DNA of 64,000 bases from the NCBI GenBank assembly GCA_035634255.1, contig DASQDI010000124.1:1-64000 (forward strand). The letters run 5' to 3'. This DNA is from DATLMR01 sp035634255. Its GTDB lineage: Bacteria; Acidobacteriota; Blastocatellia; UBA7656. The position numbers and the translations under genes were made by a program. Of the stretch, positions 34,075 to 43,330 are shown one piece after another. Positions within the stretch are counted from its first letter, which is position 1. Every line of letters starts with the position of its first letter. The notes beneath the pieces are model-generated. The model saw only the letters and a list, made by a program, of their open reading frames with translations. It did not search any database and had not been told where the DNA came from.

Positions 34075-34845
34075 TTAGGCGGCGCTCTCAAAAATGATGC
34101 TTGAGCAGGTCAGAGCGGCCTCCGCTTTCCGCAGCTCCGAGATGTCTACGACCTCGACCCTCCGCGCGATACCTTCTATCAATTCAACCGCCCTGGGGAA
34201 CCCCGCCTGAACGCACACCGCTTCACCGACGCGCAGCACGTTCGCGGACCTGGGCTCGTCGGGCGGAGTGTAGACAAGGTTGAATCCTCCGAACGGGTCA
34301 AGCTCGACCCAATCCGGGTTCACGAATAACGTCCCGTCATCTATGGCGGTACAGGCCGACTTCAGGTGCAGGCTTTCTTTAGTCCTGACAGGAGTGACGC
34401 TGTAGCCGCGGGGCTCCAGTATCCCCGCGAGCCCGGCAATACCTGCGGAATTGGTGCGGACCGATTGACCAACAAATATCTTCCTCCCGACCCGCAGAAC
34501 ATCCCCGCCCTCGATCATAGCGGGCAGAGAGATGCGAACCGTTTCCCGGTACTCGGACAGCTCGCGCTCGATCAAATCAACCTCTCCCCGGCGGGACGCG
34601 ACCCCGGGGCTGCAAATTACCGCGACCTCGTCAACGACGACCGCAGTGTCTTCGACGAAGCACGAATCCGGGTAGAGTTCATTTTCGGACAGCGTCCTGA
34701 CGACGGCACCGAGCCTTTCAAGCGCGGCGCAGTAATCTTCATGCTGGCGCGTCGCCAGTCGAATATCGATGGGAGCCCGGTCGATGAAAGCCAGCTCGCA
34801 CCTGGAAATGTGCGGAGATACTTTGTGCGTGATCGCTCTTAGCAT
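34075..34845 (-). CDS. Dimethylarginine dimethylaminohydrolase (DDAH)-like amidinotransferase-fold hydrolase
   Basis: A 256-residue amidinohydrolase of the DDAH/arginine-deiminase fold. The N-terminal YPDSCFVEDTAVV, the central PAMIEGGDVLRVG with the catalytic Glu/Asp, SLHLKSACTAIDDGTL with the catalytic His, and the C-terminal AALTCSSIIF with the nucleophilic Cys are all present. DDAH hydrolyses methylated arginines to citrulline and amines; close relatives act on arginine or other guanidines. It is in the leftward run of small metabolic genes, 45 bases from its upstream GNAT neighbour. Confidence 0.87.
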   Translation of the reverse strand: MLRAITHKVSPHISRCELAFIDRAPIDIRLATRQHEDYCAALERLGAVVRTLSENELYPDSCFVEDTAVVVDEVAVICSPGVASRRGEVDLIERELSEYRETVRISLPAMIEGGDVLRVGRKIFVGQSVRTNSAGIAGLAGILEPRGYSVTPVRTKESLHLKSACTAIDDGTLFVNPDWVELDPFGGFNLVYTPPDEPRSANVLRVGEAVCVQAGFPRAVELIEGIARRVEVVDISELRKAEAALTCSSIIFESAA

Positions 34846-34889
34846 GATATATCCCGCCCCGCGTGTCGCCCCGGCGGGCCCGCGGCGCG

Positions 34890-35393
34890 CTACGCCCCTC
34901 TGTCTATGCCGTAGATGAGAACCTCTGTCCCGAGAATTTCCGTCCGGCCTTCCGGCTTCTCGCCCAGCCGCTCGGCCACGCTTATGGACGCGCGGTTCTC
35001 CGGGTGTATCAGGCTGATGATGTGGTCGCGGTCGAGTTCTTTAAACCCGTATTCCAGGGCGCGGCGAGCGCCTTCTATCGCGTACCCTTTGCCCCAGTGC
35101 TCCCGCGCCAGAGTCCACCCGATCTCAAAGCCCGGCCACCCCTCCGGGTTGAGAAAGCCGAGCCTCCCTATGAGACTCCCGGACGCCTTCTCCTCCACGG
35201 CCCAGTGCCCGTACCCGAGCAGTTGCCAGTGGCCGACAAGTAGCGCCATGTGCCTCCATGCTTCAAGGCGCGTGAAGGGCTTACCCCCAAGGTAGCGCAT
35301 CACCTCGGGGTCGGCGCAGATCTTCGCGTACGCTTCGAAATCATCCTTACGCCACAGGCGCAGGATGAGCCTCTCCGTCTCCAGTTCAACCAT
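34890..35393 (-). CDS. RimJ/RimL-type GNAT acetyltransferase
   Basis: A 167-residue GNAT of the RimJ/RimL class. LETERLILRLWRKDDFEAYAKICADPEVMRYLGG (split) is the hallmark N terminus, and FEIGWTLAREHWGKGYAIEGARRALEYGF (split) is the acetyl-CoA motif A. The C-terminal half, IHPENRASISVAERLGEK, is motif B. The ATG at 35393 is used; the in-frame TTG two codons upstream is less likely. Family members acetylate protein N termini or small amines; the target cannot be inferred. Confidence 0.88.
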   Translation of the reverse strand: MVELETERLILRLWRKDDFEAYAKICADPEVMRYLGGKPFTRLEAWRHMALLVGHWQLLGYGHWAVEEKASGSLIGRLGFLNPEGWPGFEIGWTLAREHWGKGYAIEGARRALEYGFKELDRDHIISLIHPENRASISVAERLGEKPEGRTEILGTEVLIYGIDRGA

Positions 35394-35429
35394 GATCAAT
35401 TACCCTTCTCAAGTATGACCGGCGCGGGA

Positions 35430-35909
35430 TCAGTTAACGCTCGCCGCCCGCGCCGGGGCCGCGTCACTCTCCGGGGCCTTCACCCTCCGATCCCTGAGCA
35501 GGCGGTCTATTGAATAACGGTCCTCTTCGCGCGGGAGCGTCAGTACGAACAGCAACAACGCGAGCCGGGGAATCACATGCGTGTGGAATTCGTAAAGCGG
35601 CTCTCTCAGGAGGTGGCCGAAGGTCACGACCACCAGAACGAATCCGAGCAGGACCAGCGCCTCGCGCGTTCGGAGGCCGAGGATCAGTAAGCCTCCGGCC
35701 AGAAATTCGACGAAGGGAATGATGACTCCCACGGCCCACAGCGACCACGCCGGCAGGAAGGTGTCCGAAAAGGGTAAGAAATACCTGCGCGCGTGTTCGA
35801 GCGGGCCGAGCTGAAAGACCTTCCATGCGCCCGCCATAAAAAAAATAAGCCCGAGCACAAGCCGCGCGAACAACAGAGCCCAGCTTCGGTCAACGCTATG
35901 TAGGTTCAT
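35430..35909 (-). CDS. DoxX-family membrane protein
   Basis: A 159-residue inner-membrane protein with four predicted helices. LLFARLVLGLIFFMAGAWKV is the characteristic first DoxX helix, followed by PFVEFLAGGLLILGLRTREAL and a C-terminal hydrophilic tail rich in Arg, Ala and Pro. GGAGGG precedes the ATG at 6 bases. DoxX/DoxD-like proteins were first linked to thiosulfate:quinone oxidoreductase, but most copies are of unknown role. It is the first gene of the leftward run. Confidence 0.86.
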   Translation of the reverse strand: MNLHSVDRSWALLFARLVLGLIFFMAGAWKVFQLGPLEHARRYFLPFSDTFLPAWSLWAVGVIIPFVEFLAGGLLILGLRTREALVLLGFVLVVVTFGHLLREPLYEFHTHVIPRLALLLFVLTLPREEDRYSIDRLLRDRRVKAPESDAAPARAASVN

Positions 35910-35948
35910 AATCCCTCCGCTTCAAACAACCTCGCCCGACCCGACCAG

Positions 35949-36521
35949 TCACGCCCGCTTCAGTTCTCTCTCCACCGCCACGCGCATCTCCCTGTACACT
36001 CTCGCAAGGTCATCGGGCCTGTAGTGAGCATTCAACCCGCTCGGATTAGGCAGCACCCACACCGACGCGCCGCCTAATTTTTCGGCTTGCTTCCCCACCG
36101 CCGCGTCTTTCTTCCCGAAGGCCGCCCGGTACGCGGTGACCCCGAGCACGGCGACGACGCGCGGGCCGTACCTCCGGACTTTCGTCTCAAGATCTCTCCC
36201 GCCCTTCAGGTACTCTTCCTGCGTCAACTCTGCCGCCGACGCGGTCGCACGCGCCACCACGTTCGTAATGCCATAGCCGCGCTCAAGCAGCAGGCGGTCC
36301 TCGAATGCGGAGAACAGCCTGTCAGTGAATCCCGCGGCGAACAACGTAGGCCAGAACCTGTTCCCCGGCCTGGCGAAATGATGCCCCGCCGCGGCTGAGT
36401 ATAAACTTGGATTAATTCCGCAAAACAGAATGCTCAATCCGGGGCCGATCACGTCCGTCATCTTTTTCCCGAAGGCGGCCTCGATCTGCTCTCTGGTCGG
36501 TTTCAATCTACGATCCCGCAT
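35949..36521 (-). CDS. mug: G/U mismatch-specific uracil-DNA glycosylase (Mug)
   Basis: A 190-residue member of the Mug/TDG family, which removes uracil or ethenocytosine from G mismatches. Visible motifs are ILFCGINPSLYSA (motif 1, with the water-activating Asn), HFARPGNRFWPTL, GITNVVARATASAAEL and LPNPSGLNAHY (motif 2, intercalation loop). The length is normal. The ATG at 36521 is chosen although no clear Shine-Dalgarno precedes it; the frame is open further upstream into the end of the VOC gene, so translational coupling to that gene is possible. Confidence 0.9.
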   Translation of the reverse strand: MRDRRLKPTREQIEAAFGKKMTDVIGPGLSILFCGINPSLYSAAAGHHFARPGNRFWPTLFAAGFTDRLFSAFEDRLLLERGYGITNVVARATASAAELTQEEYLKGGRDLETKVRRYGPRVVAVLGVTAYRAAFGKKDAAVGKQAEKLGGASVWVLPNPSGLNAHYRPDDLARVYREMRVAVERELKRA

Positions 36522-36534
36522 GCGGAGATGATAC

Positions 36535-36915
36535 TCATTGACTCTCCGGCTCGGCAATCGTTTGGCCGATAGTAAGGCGGTGCCCCTCGGGCGTCTTCAG
36601 GGCGAACTCCCGCATCCCCCAGGGCTTGTCGGAGATCGGCGACAGCGGCTCGACTCCCTTCGCCTTCAAACTCTCGTAATAACCGTCCGCGTCGTCAACG
36701 AGCAGGTAACCGAAGTAGCTGTGAGACCCCAGCTCGCCGGGGCTCGCGTCATCAGGGCACTTCCCGAGCATTATTATGCAGTTGTCTTTCTCAACGAAGA
36801 CCCAGCCGGGCGGCTCGGCGACCACCTCGAAATCGAGATAATCGACGAAAAACCCGGACGACTTCTTCAGGTCATGGACCGCCAGTACGTAGTGGTTCTG
36901 AAGAATCTTCGGCAC
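36535..36915 (-). CDS. VOC-family (glyoxalase/bleomycin-resistance-like) protein
   Basis: A 126-residue single VOC module. The order of beta-alpha-beta-beta-beta units is visible in ILQNHYVLAVHDLKKSSGFF (split), FEVVAEPPGWVFVEKDNCIIML, YLLVDDADGYYESLKAKGVEPL and EFALKTPEGHRLTIGQ. The GTG at 36915 with GGAGG 7 bases upstream is preferred over an ATG at 36939 that lies before that ribosome-binding site. VOC proteins bind a metal and act as lyases, dioxygenases or antibiotic-binding proteins. The role here is unknown. Confidence 0.84.
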   Translation of the reverse strand: MPKILQNHYVLAVHDLKKSSGFFVDYLDFEVVAEPPGWVFVEKDNCIIMLGKCPDDASPGELGSHSYFGYLLVDDADGYYESLKAKGVEPLSPISDKPWGMREFALKTPEGHRLTIGQTIAEPESQ

Positions 36916-36970
36916 GTCCTCACCTCCGTCCCCGGACATCGGGACGCGTCAGGCAATTCCCGAGTCAGGG

Positions 36971-37543
36971 TCATTGCTTCTTCCGCGGGGCCTGCTCGGG
37001 GAATTGCTTCAACAGCTCGGACAGGGGAGGCACCCCGTATTTAGCCCGCTCGCTGTCCGGCGTCTTTCGATCAATCGGGACGAGTTCCTCCTTGCCGGTC
37101 TCCTGATTGTTTACGCGACTGGTCCCGTATTTCTGGTAGCCCTCGGTGAAGCTGAGGTAACGGTCGATTGACGTGGCCACCATGTAGCGGGCGTCTTTGT
37201 AACCGGCTTCGAAGGCGCTCTTAAAAAGATGGTGGGCGAGGAGGTAGTTGTCGGGGCTGACGCTGACGAGCCGCTTATCACAGAAAGTCAAACCCGTATG
37301 CTGCAAGATGAGAGCGGCGTTAAACTTATCCTCCGGTAGTTTCAACGCGTCCTGGGCTATCAGTGCCAGAACGATTTTGACGCGCTCCGCATCCGTTCTG
37401 GCGATTCCTTTCCCGCTTCGAGAGTCCTGGTCCTCTTTCGCCAGCTCCCGAAGCAACGGGTTCTGGCCATACGACTCAGCCGCCGCCAGAGAAAGCCAGA
37501 ACATCAACATAAAATAGCGTGATGAGATTCGGCATCTTTTCAT
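36971..37543 (-). CDS. Exported protein, probable DUF6624 family
   Basis: A 190-residue exported protein. The signal peptide covers roughly residues 1-26 (RYFMLMFWLSLAAAESYGQ). The mature part has DKFNAALILQHTGLTF, SPDNYLLAHHLFKSAFEAGYKDARYMVATSIDRYL (split) and a YGTSR turn, resembling the helical DUF6624 family, for which no function is known. GAGGAGA lies 5 bases before the ATG at 37543. It ends close to the start of the VOC gene and begins 23 bases after the GH97 stop, on the same strand, so it may be co-transcribed with GH97. Confidence 0.7.
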   Translation of the reverse strand: MKRCRISSRYFMLMFWLSLAAAESYGQNPLLRELAKEDQDSRSGKGIARTDAERVKIVLALIAQDALKLPEDKFNAALILQHTGLTFCDKRLVSVSPDNYLLAHHLFKSAFEAGYKDARYMVATSIDRYLSFTEGYQKYGTSRVNNQETGKEELVPIDRKTPDSERAKYGVPPLSELLKQFPEQAPRKKQ

Positions 37544-37566
37544 GACTCTCTCCTCAGACCTTATAG

Positions 37567-39717
37567 TCATTGAGCGGGCAGCGTCTTCCGATTTTTCATG
37601 TCGTCGGCGGACGCTGGCTTCACGCTTACGGCGGCACCCCCGCCGCTCGCCAGATCGAGCTTAAGCACGGCCTGATTGTTTACCAGAAAGCTCTGAATCC
37701 GGTATTTCATGGGGTTTTTCTCCCAGTGAGCGTCGGGCGCGTCGCTGTAGATGGTCGCCACGTACCAGCGGTCGGGCGTGAGGTAGTTCAGCGGGACGCT
37801 CGACGTGCGCGCCTGCTCGTCCGTGATCGCCCCGATGTACCACTCGTCTCTGTCCTTCGCCTTCCGGGCGATGGTGAGATAGTCTCCGGGTTCGGCTTCG
37901 ACGATCTTCGTGTCGTCCCAATCGACCGGCACGTCCTTGATGAACTGGAAGGCGTCCATGAACTTCTCGTAATTCTCGGGCAGGTCCGCCGCCATCTGCA
38001 AAGGGCTGTAGAGAGTCACGTACAGGGCGAGTTGCTTGGTCAGAGTCGTGTGCACCCGCTCCGTTTTCCCCGGCTGGTAGTAGTCCATCCGGACCTGAAA
38101 TATGCCGGGCGTGTAGTCCATCGGGCCGCCCATCAGGCGCGTGAAGGGCAGGATCGTTTCGTGCTCGGGGGGGTTGCCCTCGCTCCATGCGTTGAACTCG
38201 TTCCCCCTCGCCGCTTCGCTCGCGAGCCAGTTCGGGTAAGTGCGGTGCAGCCCCGTGGGGCGCACCGGCTCGTGCGCGTCCACCATTATTTTAAACTGGG
38301 CGGCTTTCTCCGCCACCCTGATGTAGTGATTGACCATCCACTGGCTGTCGTGGTGCTCGCCGCGCGGGATGATTCTTCCCACGTAGCCCGTCTTCACCGA
38401 GTCGTACCCGTGCTGCTTCATGAACCGGAAGGCTTCGTCCAGACGGCGCTCGTAGTTCGTAGCCGAGGCCGAAGTCTCGTGGTGCATGATGAGCTTCACC
38501 CCCTTCGAGGCCGCGTACTTTTGAAGCTCCACCACGTCGAAATCCGGGTAAGGGGTCACGAAGTCGAAGACATTCTCTTTCCAGTTGCCGAACCAGTCTT
38601 CCCATCCCACGTTCCAGCCTTCCACGAGCACCCCGTCGAAGCCGTGCCGCGCGGCAAAATCGATGTAGCGTTTCGTGTTCTCGGTAGTCGCGCCGTGCTT
38701 GCCGTTCGGCTTCAGGGAGGTCCATACCGTCTCCGGCAGCTTCACGTTGTTCACGTCCGAATAGTTCCAGGTCGCCGTTCCGACGTGCATTGCCCACCAG
38801 ATGCCGACGTACTTCTGCGGCCTGATCCAGCTCACGTCCCGGATTTTGGGCGGCTCGTTCAGATTCAGGATGAGCTTGGAAGCCAGAATGTCCGCGGCCC
38901 TGTCGCTCACTATGATCGTGCGCCACGGCGTTTTAGAGGGCGCTTGCAGGTACGCCTTGTTGCCGACCGCGTCGGGCACCAGATGCGCGGAGAGCCCGAA
39001 CGTCCGCTTGTCCACCATCAGGTTTATGGCCGGGTAATCGACCAGGGCCGCCTCGTGAATGTTGATGTAGAGCCCGTCTGAAGTCTTCAGCATCAGAGGC
39101 GTCTGGACCGCATTCGGCCCGATCACCCACCTGAACGCGATCTCGCGTGACTTCTCGCCCCGCGTGGCGTCCACCTCGCTGAGCTTCGTGATCGAATAGA
39201 TGTACTCGTTCGTGTCGTAGTCGCCGGGGATCCAGAAAGCCTTGTGGTCGCCCGTCAGGTTGAACTCGGTCTTCTCATCCGTGACGGTGAAGTACTTCAG
39301 GTCGTTCTGCTCGGGGAACTCGTAGCGAAACCCGAGGCCGTCGTTGAACAGCCGGAACCTTACGACGAGGTTTCGATTATTGACCGCCGCCTGTCGCAGG
39401 GTGACCGCCAGCTCGTTGTAATGATTTCGGATCCGCTTCACTTCCCCCCAGACGGGCTCCCACGTCTCGTCCACGGTCGAAGTGTCGGCCTTCGCCACGG
39501 CGAAGCCCCCCGAGAAAGGGGGCAGGTCTTTCAGCAGCAGCCCGAGCTTGCTCCTTTGAATCACGGGCTTCCCCTTGTAGGAAAGCTGGTAGGTCGGCTC
39601 CCCCTCCGGGGTCAGGCTGAAAGAGAGCGATAGATTTCGGTCGGGAGATTCAATATTTTGGGCGCTGGCATTTATGCCGAAAAGCGAGATGAAGAGGGAA
39701 CAAATAATTAGTTTCAT
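37567..39717 (-). CDS. Glycoside hydrolase family 97 (SusB-like)
   Basis: A 716-residue exported GH97 enzyme. A signal peptide (LIICSLFISLFGINASAQ) precedes the N-terminal beta-sandwich (ESPDRNLSLSFSL, KLGLLLKD, GFRYEFPEQ), the catalytic TIM barrel (WWAMHVGTATWNY, HGFDGVLVEGWNVGWEDW, KLIMHHETS, DSVKTGYVGRII, IMVDAHEPVRPTG) and the C-terminal beta-sandwich. GH97 enzymes are alpha-glucosidases (inverting, Glu base) or alpha-galactosidases (retaining). Length is normal for the family. It probably releases glucose or galactose from oligosaccharides in the periplasm, in step with the nearby TonB receptor, trehalase and GH15-like genes. Confidence 0.93.
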   Translation of the reverse strand: MKLIICSLFISLFGINASAQNIESPDRNLSLSFSLTPEGEPTYQLSYKGKPVIQRSKLGLLLKDLPPFSGGFAVAKADTSTVDETWEPVWGEVKRIRNHYNELAVTLRQAAVNNRNLVVRFRLFNDGLGFRYEFPEQNDLKYFTVTDEKTEFNLTGDHKAFWIPGDYDTNEYIYSITKLSEVDATRGEKSREIAFRWVIGPNAVQTPLMLKTSDGLYINIHEAALVDYPAINLMVDKRTFGLSAHLVPDAVGNKAYLQAPSKTPWRTIIVSDRAADILASKLILNLNEPPKIRDVSWIRPQKYVGIWWAMHVGTATWNYSDVNNVKLPETVWTSLKPNGKHGATTENTKRYIDFAARHGFDGVLVEGWNVGWEDWFGNWKENVFDFVTPYPDFDVVELQKYAASKGVKLIMHHETSASATNYERRLDEAFRFMKQHGYDSVKTGYVGRIIPRGEHHDSQWMVNHYIRVAEKAAQFKIMVDAHEPVRPTGLHRTYPNWLASEAARGNEFNAWSEGNPPEHETILPFTRLMGGPMDYTPGIFQVRMDYYQPGKTERVHTTLTKQLALYVTLYSPLQMAADLPENYEKFMDAFQFIKDVPVDWDDTKIVEAEPGDYLTIARKAKDRDEWYIGAITDEQARTSSVPLNYLTPDRWYVATIYSDAPDAHWEKNPMKYRIQSFLVNNQAVLKLDLASGGGAAVSVKPASADDMKNRKTLPAQ

Positions 39718-39896
39718 AGGGACTTTTTATTCCTCCCGGTAGTTCCTGTCAACAGACGCCCAAAGGCGGGCGGCGCAGTTGGGAGTCGGTAAACTCGTTT
39801 TCCGACCTTTTATTCCGCAGCCGGATAAAATAGAGTTGTCTGTAGCGAGCGAGCATTAAACGTATCGGGATTGTTGAAACGTTCGAGGGTTTTCCG

Positions 39897-41633
39897 TTGA
39901 GTGATCTCATTTTAAAGCTGGCCCTGTCGTTACTCTGCCTCGCCCTCGCGGGCGTGCAGGCACCCCGGCAGGAGCCCCCCGGCGCGGACATAGGGTTTTC
40001 CTTCAGCAACGTCGCGGGGGGCGCGGGCATAACGACGCGGACCGTTTACGGCGACGAGCGGAAGAACCGGTACCTTCTGGAGACGACCGGCTGCGGGTCG
40101 GCCTTCATAGACTACGACAATGACGGCTGGCAGGACGTTCTCTTAATAAACGGGAGCCGCCTGAGCGGCATGCCTCCGAACCAGTCGCCCGCCAGCCGGC
40201 TTTACCGCAACAACTCCGACGGCACCTTTACCGACGTCACGCAAAAAGCCGGCATAACTCGCACGGGCTGGGGGCAAAGCGTCTGCGCGGGGGATTATGA
40301 CAACGACGGGTTCGACGACATCTTCATAAGCTACTTCGGGAAGAACGCGCTCTATCGCAACAACGGCAACGGTACATTCACGGACGTTTCGGAGAAGGCG
40401 GGGGTCGCGAACAACCGGACGAGGTGGGGCTCGGGCTGCGCCTTCGTCGATTACGACCGCGACGGGCTGCTCGACCTCTTCGTCGCCAGCTACATCGACC
40501 TCGACCTGAAGACGGCCCCCCTGCCGGAATCGGGGCCATGTCTTTACAAGGGCCTGATGGTCGCCTGCGGCCCCCCCGGACTCGCGGGCGGGGTCAACAC
40601 CCTTTACCGCAACAACGGCAACGGTACATTCACGGACGTTTCGGAGAAGGCGGGGATAAGGAAGACTAACGGCACGTACGGGCTCGGGGTTCTCGTGCTG
40701 GACTTCGACAACGACGGCTGGCCCGACATCTACGTCGCGAACGATTCGGCCCCGGCGGCGCTCTATCACAACAAAAAGAACGGCACGTTCACGGACATCG
40801 GGATCGAAGCGGGCTGCGCGTTCAGCATCGACGGTAAGCCTCAGGCGGGCATGGGAGTCTCGGCGGGCGACTACGACCGCGACGGGTGGCTCGACATTTT
40901 CAAGACCAATTTTTCCGGAGACACTTCGACGCTCTACCGCAACACCGGGAAGACGACCTTCGACGACGTGACTTTCCCTTCGGGCATAGGCATCACCACG
41001 CGATGGCTCGGGTGGGGGTGCGGGTTCGTCGATGTCGATAACAACGGATGGCTCGACATATTTCTTGTGAACGGCCACGTCTACCCCGAAGTCGAGAAGC
41101 TGACCACCGAGGCCGGGTACGCGCAGAGAAAAGTCCTTTACAGGAACATGCAGAATGGCCGCTTCGAAGACGTGTCGGGCCGGGCGGGCGCGGCTGTCAC
41201 CGAGCCCTCGCCGGCGCGCGGCTGCGCCTTCGGAGATTACGATAACGACGGGGACGTTGATATTCTCATCAACCCGGTGAATGCGATGCCCGAGCTGTTG
41301 CGGTGCGACTCAAGCAATCAAAACAACTGGATCACGATCAAGGCGGTGGGCGTGAAGTCCAACCGCAGCGCCATCGGCGCGCGCATCAAGTGCGTCACCG
41401 AGGACGGCGCTCAAATAGACGAAGTGCGCAGCGGCGGCAGCTACTACTCGCAGAACGACCTGCGCGTACATTTCGGGCTGGGCAGGCGCGACAGGGTGAA
41501 ATCCCTTGAGATAGTCTGGCCCGGCGGGAAGGTCGAAACCCTGACCGACATCGCCGCCAACCAGTTCATCTTAGTTAAGGAAGGCTCCGGGCTGGCGCGC
41601 GCGACGCCCTCGGTCAGGGGCAAACCTAAATAA
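39897..41633 (+). CDS. ASPIC/UnbV (CRTAC1-like) FG-GAP repeat secreted protein
   Basis: A 578-residue secreted protein. After a signal peptide (ILKLALSLLCLALAGVQA) come 6-7 FG-GAP/VCBS calcium-binding repeats (DYDNDGWQD, DYDNDGFDD, DYDRDGLLD, DFDNDGWPD, DYDRDGWLD, DVDNNGWLD, DYDNDGDVD), then the ASPIC/UnbV domain (SNRSAIGARIKC, YYSQNDLRVHFGLG, VWPGGKVETLTDI). Start is a TTG (no better start gives the signal peptide). Function is unknown; such proteins are thought to form beta-propellers and often occur with TPR partners. A 48-base perfect direct repeat lies inside the gene (see below). It is followed by a TPR gene in the same direction. Confidence 0.88.
   Translation: MSDLILKLALSLLCLALAGVQAPRQEPPGADIGFSFSNVAGGAGITTRTVYGDERKNRYLLETTGCGSAFIDYDNDGWQDVLLINGSRLSGMPPNQSPASRLYRNNSDGTFTDVTQKAGITRTGWGQSVCAGDYDNDGFDDIFISYFGKNALYRNNGNGTFTDVSEKAGVANNRTRWGSGCAFVDYDRDGLLDLFVASYIDLDLKTAPLPESGPCLYKGLMVACGPPGLAGGVNTLYRNNGNGTFTDVSEKAGIRKTNGTYGLGVLVLDFDNDGWPDIYVANDSAPAALYHNKKNGTFTDIGIEAGCAFSIDGKPQAGMGVSAGDYDRDGWLDIFKTNFSGDTSTLYRNTGKTTFDDVTFPSGIGITTRWLGWGCGFVDVDNNGWLDIFLVNGHVYPEVEKLTTEAGYAQRKVLYRNMQNGRFEDVSGRAGAAVTEPSPARGCAFGDYDNDGDVDILINPVNAMPELLRCDSSNQNNWITIKAVGVKSNRSAIGARIKCVTEDGAQIDEVRSGGSYYSQNDLRVHFGLGRRDRVKSLEIVWPGGKVETLTDIAANQFILVKEGSGLARATPSVRGKPK
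40356..40403. repeat. 48-base perfect direct repeat, copy 1
   Basis: The 48 bases 40356-40403 recur exactly at 40608-40655, in the same frame, 252 bases (84 codons) further on. Both encode the end of an FG-GAP repeat (NNGNGTFTDVSEKAG). Neighbouring repeats encode similar residues with different codons, so this is recent copying, not protein-level conservation. Confidence 0.9.
40608..40655. repeat. 48-base perfect direct repeat, copy 2
   Basis: Second exact copy of 40356-40403 inside the same UnbV gene. The spacing keeps the reading frame, so recombination between the copies would delete or add 84 residues in frame. Confidence 0.9.
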
Positions 41634-41659
41634 TCCGACGACCTGAATCAGAGCCGTTT

Positions 41660-43327
41660 ATGATCGAGCTTGTGAGAGCGAAGCCGGTTTTAATGCTTAT
41701 TATATTAGGCGCGCTCGCCTGCACTCCGGCGGGGCTGGCCCAGCGCGCGTCGGCGGCCGCAGCCGAGCAGCACTTCCACAGAGGCATCGCGCTCCTGGAA
41801 AAGGAAGACACCGGCCGAGCAATCGCGGAACTCAGGAAGGCCATCGAGCTAAGGCCGGGGTACGCCGAGGCGCACAACGCCCTCGGGCTCGCCCTCGCCC
41901 GCAGCGGGGATTTAAAGCAGGCGTCGGAATCTTTCCTCAAGGCAGTCGAGCTCGACCCGAAGCTCTATAAAGCCCACCGCAATCTCGGCCGGTCCCTCCA
42001 CCAGATGGGGGACCTCGATGGGGCCGTGAACGCCTTCCGGCAGTCCTTATCGGTCAAGGCGGACGACGCGGACACTCACCTCCTGCTCGGCGTCGCGCTT
42101 CAACAAAAGGGGATGGCGGACGCGGCCGTCTCCGCGTTCCGCGAGGCGATCAGGCTCAACCCTAAAATGGCGGAGGCCCGCTTCTACCTCGGCTACCTGC
42201 TCGCCGCGAAGGGCGAGCTTCGAGCCGCCGCCTCGGAGTTCGAAGCGACCCTCAAGCTCAAGCCGGATTACGCGGAAGCGTATTATTACCTGGGCACGGC
42301 CAGATGGTTCTCGGGCGACGCGGGCGGGGCGGCCTCGGCCCTGAGGAAGGCCGTAAAGCTGATGCCCAACCACCCGGACTCGCACTATTACCTGGGGCTG
42401 GCCCTGCGGAAGGGCGGCGACGAAGACCTCGACGAAGCGGTCGAAGCATTCCGGGCCGTGGTAAAGCTGAAGCCCGCCTTCATTCAAGCCTACATCGAAC
42501 TGGGGCTGGCCCTCGTCTCAAAGCGCGACCCCGAAGGCGCGGTCTCGACGTTCAACGAGGCGCTCAGGCTCGACCCGAACAACACGGTCGCACATCACAA
42601 CCTCGGCATGGCTTTCATCCAGAAAAGCGATTACGACGCGGCGGTCGCGCAGTACCGGAAGCTGATAGAGATCGCGCCCGGCAGCGCGGAGGCCCACTAT
42701 AATCTCGGGCTCGCGTTAAAGAACAAAGACCTATTCGACGAGGCCGTCGTCGAGCTGAAAAGGGCCATTGCCCTTCTGCCTTCATTGTACGAAGCTCACT
42801 ACACTCTCGGGGTCATTCTGTTGCAGCAGGGTAAGCTGGACGAATCCGCCGCCTCATTCAGGGCCGCCCTCGGGGCGAAGCCCGACTATGCCGAAGCCCG
42901 GTACGCGCTCGGCACGGTGCTGCAACAACAGGGCGACCTGACGGGCGCGATAGCCGCGTTTCACGAGGCCCTGAAGTATGCGCCGAACGCCCCCGAAATC
43001 CACAACACTCTCGGCACGGCGCTCAGGCAGAAGGGCGACATGGAGGCCGCGCGCGTCGAGTTTCAGGAGGCCGCGCGGCTCAACAAGAAGAAATCGGACA
43101 TGCAGGCGGCGATGTTCGCGATCAATACCGGGCTGGCCCGGCTGAAGGAGGGGAACCTCGACGCCGCAATCGAGCGATTCCGCGCCGCCGCCGGCCTCGC
43201 CCCGGACGACGCGATGGCCCATTACCACCTGGCGAGGGCCCTGCTGCAAAAGGGTTTGAGAAAAGCCGCCGAAGCCGAGTACAGAAAAGCCAAACAACTC
43301 GACCCCCGCCTGAAGCCTCTGATGTAA
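41660..43327 (+). CDS. Exported TPR-repeat protein, partner of the UnbV protein
   Basis: A 555-residue protein: a signal peptide (LMLIILGALACTPAGLAQ) followed by about fifteen 34-residue TPR units, each with the W/L-G-Y-A-F-A-P pattern (for example AIAELRKAIELRPGYAEAHNALGLAL). Such solenoids bind other proteins. It begins 26 bases after the UnbV gene on the same strand; a TPR/UnbV pair is repeated on the opposite strand downstream. A periplasmic scaffold for the UnbV protein is a reasonable guess. Its end is only 3 bases from the end of the convergent UnbV gene. Confidence 0.86.
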   Translation: MIELVRAKPVLMLIILGALACTPAGLAQRASAAAAEQHFHRGIALLEKEDTGRAIAELRKAIELRPGYAEAHNALGLALARSGDLKQASESFLKAVELDPKLYKAHRNLGRSLHQMGDLDGAVNAFRQSLSVKADDADTHLLLGVALQQKGMADAAVSAFREAIRLNPKMAEARFYLGYLLAAKGELRAAASEFEATLKLKPDYAEAYYYLGTARWFSGDAGGAASALRKAVKLMPNHPDSHYYLGLALRKGGDEDLDEAVEAFRAVVKLKPAFIQAYIELGLALVSKRDPEGAVSTFNEALRLDPNNTVAHHNLGMAFIQKSDYDAAVAQYRKLIEIAPGSAEAHYNLGLALKNKDLFDEAVVELKRAIALLPSLYEAHYTLGVILLQQGKLDESAASFRAALGAKPDYAEARYALGTVLQQQGDLTGAIAAFHEALKYAPNAPEIHNTLGTALRQKGDMEAARVEFQEAARLNKKKSDMQAAMFAINTGLARLKEGNLDAAIERFRAAAGLAPDDAMAHYHLARALLQKGLRKAAEAEYRKAKQLDPRLKPLM

Positions 43328-43330
43328 AGC

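Noticed and set aside
37570..39081. Long + strand open frame inside the GH97 gene
   Set aside because: It is antisense to a full-length GH97 gene; its composition is Arg/His/Val-rich and it has no family pattern.
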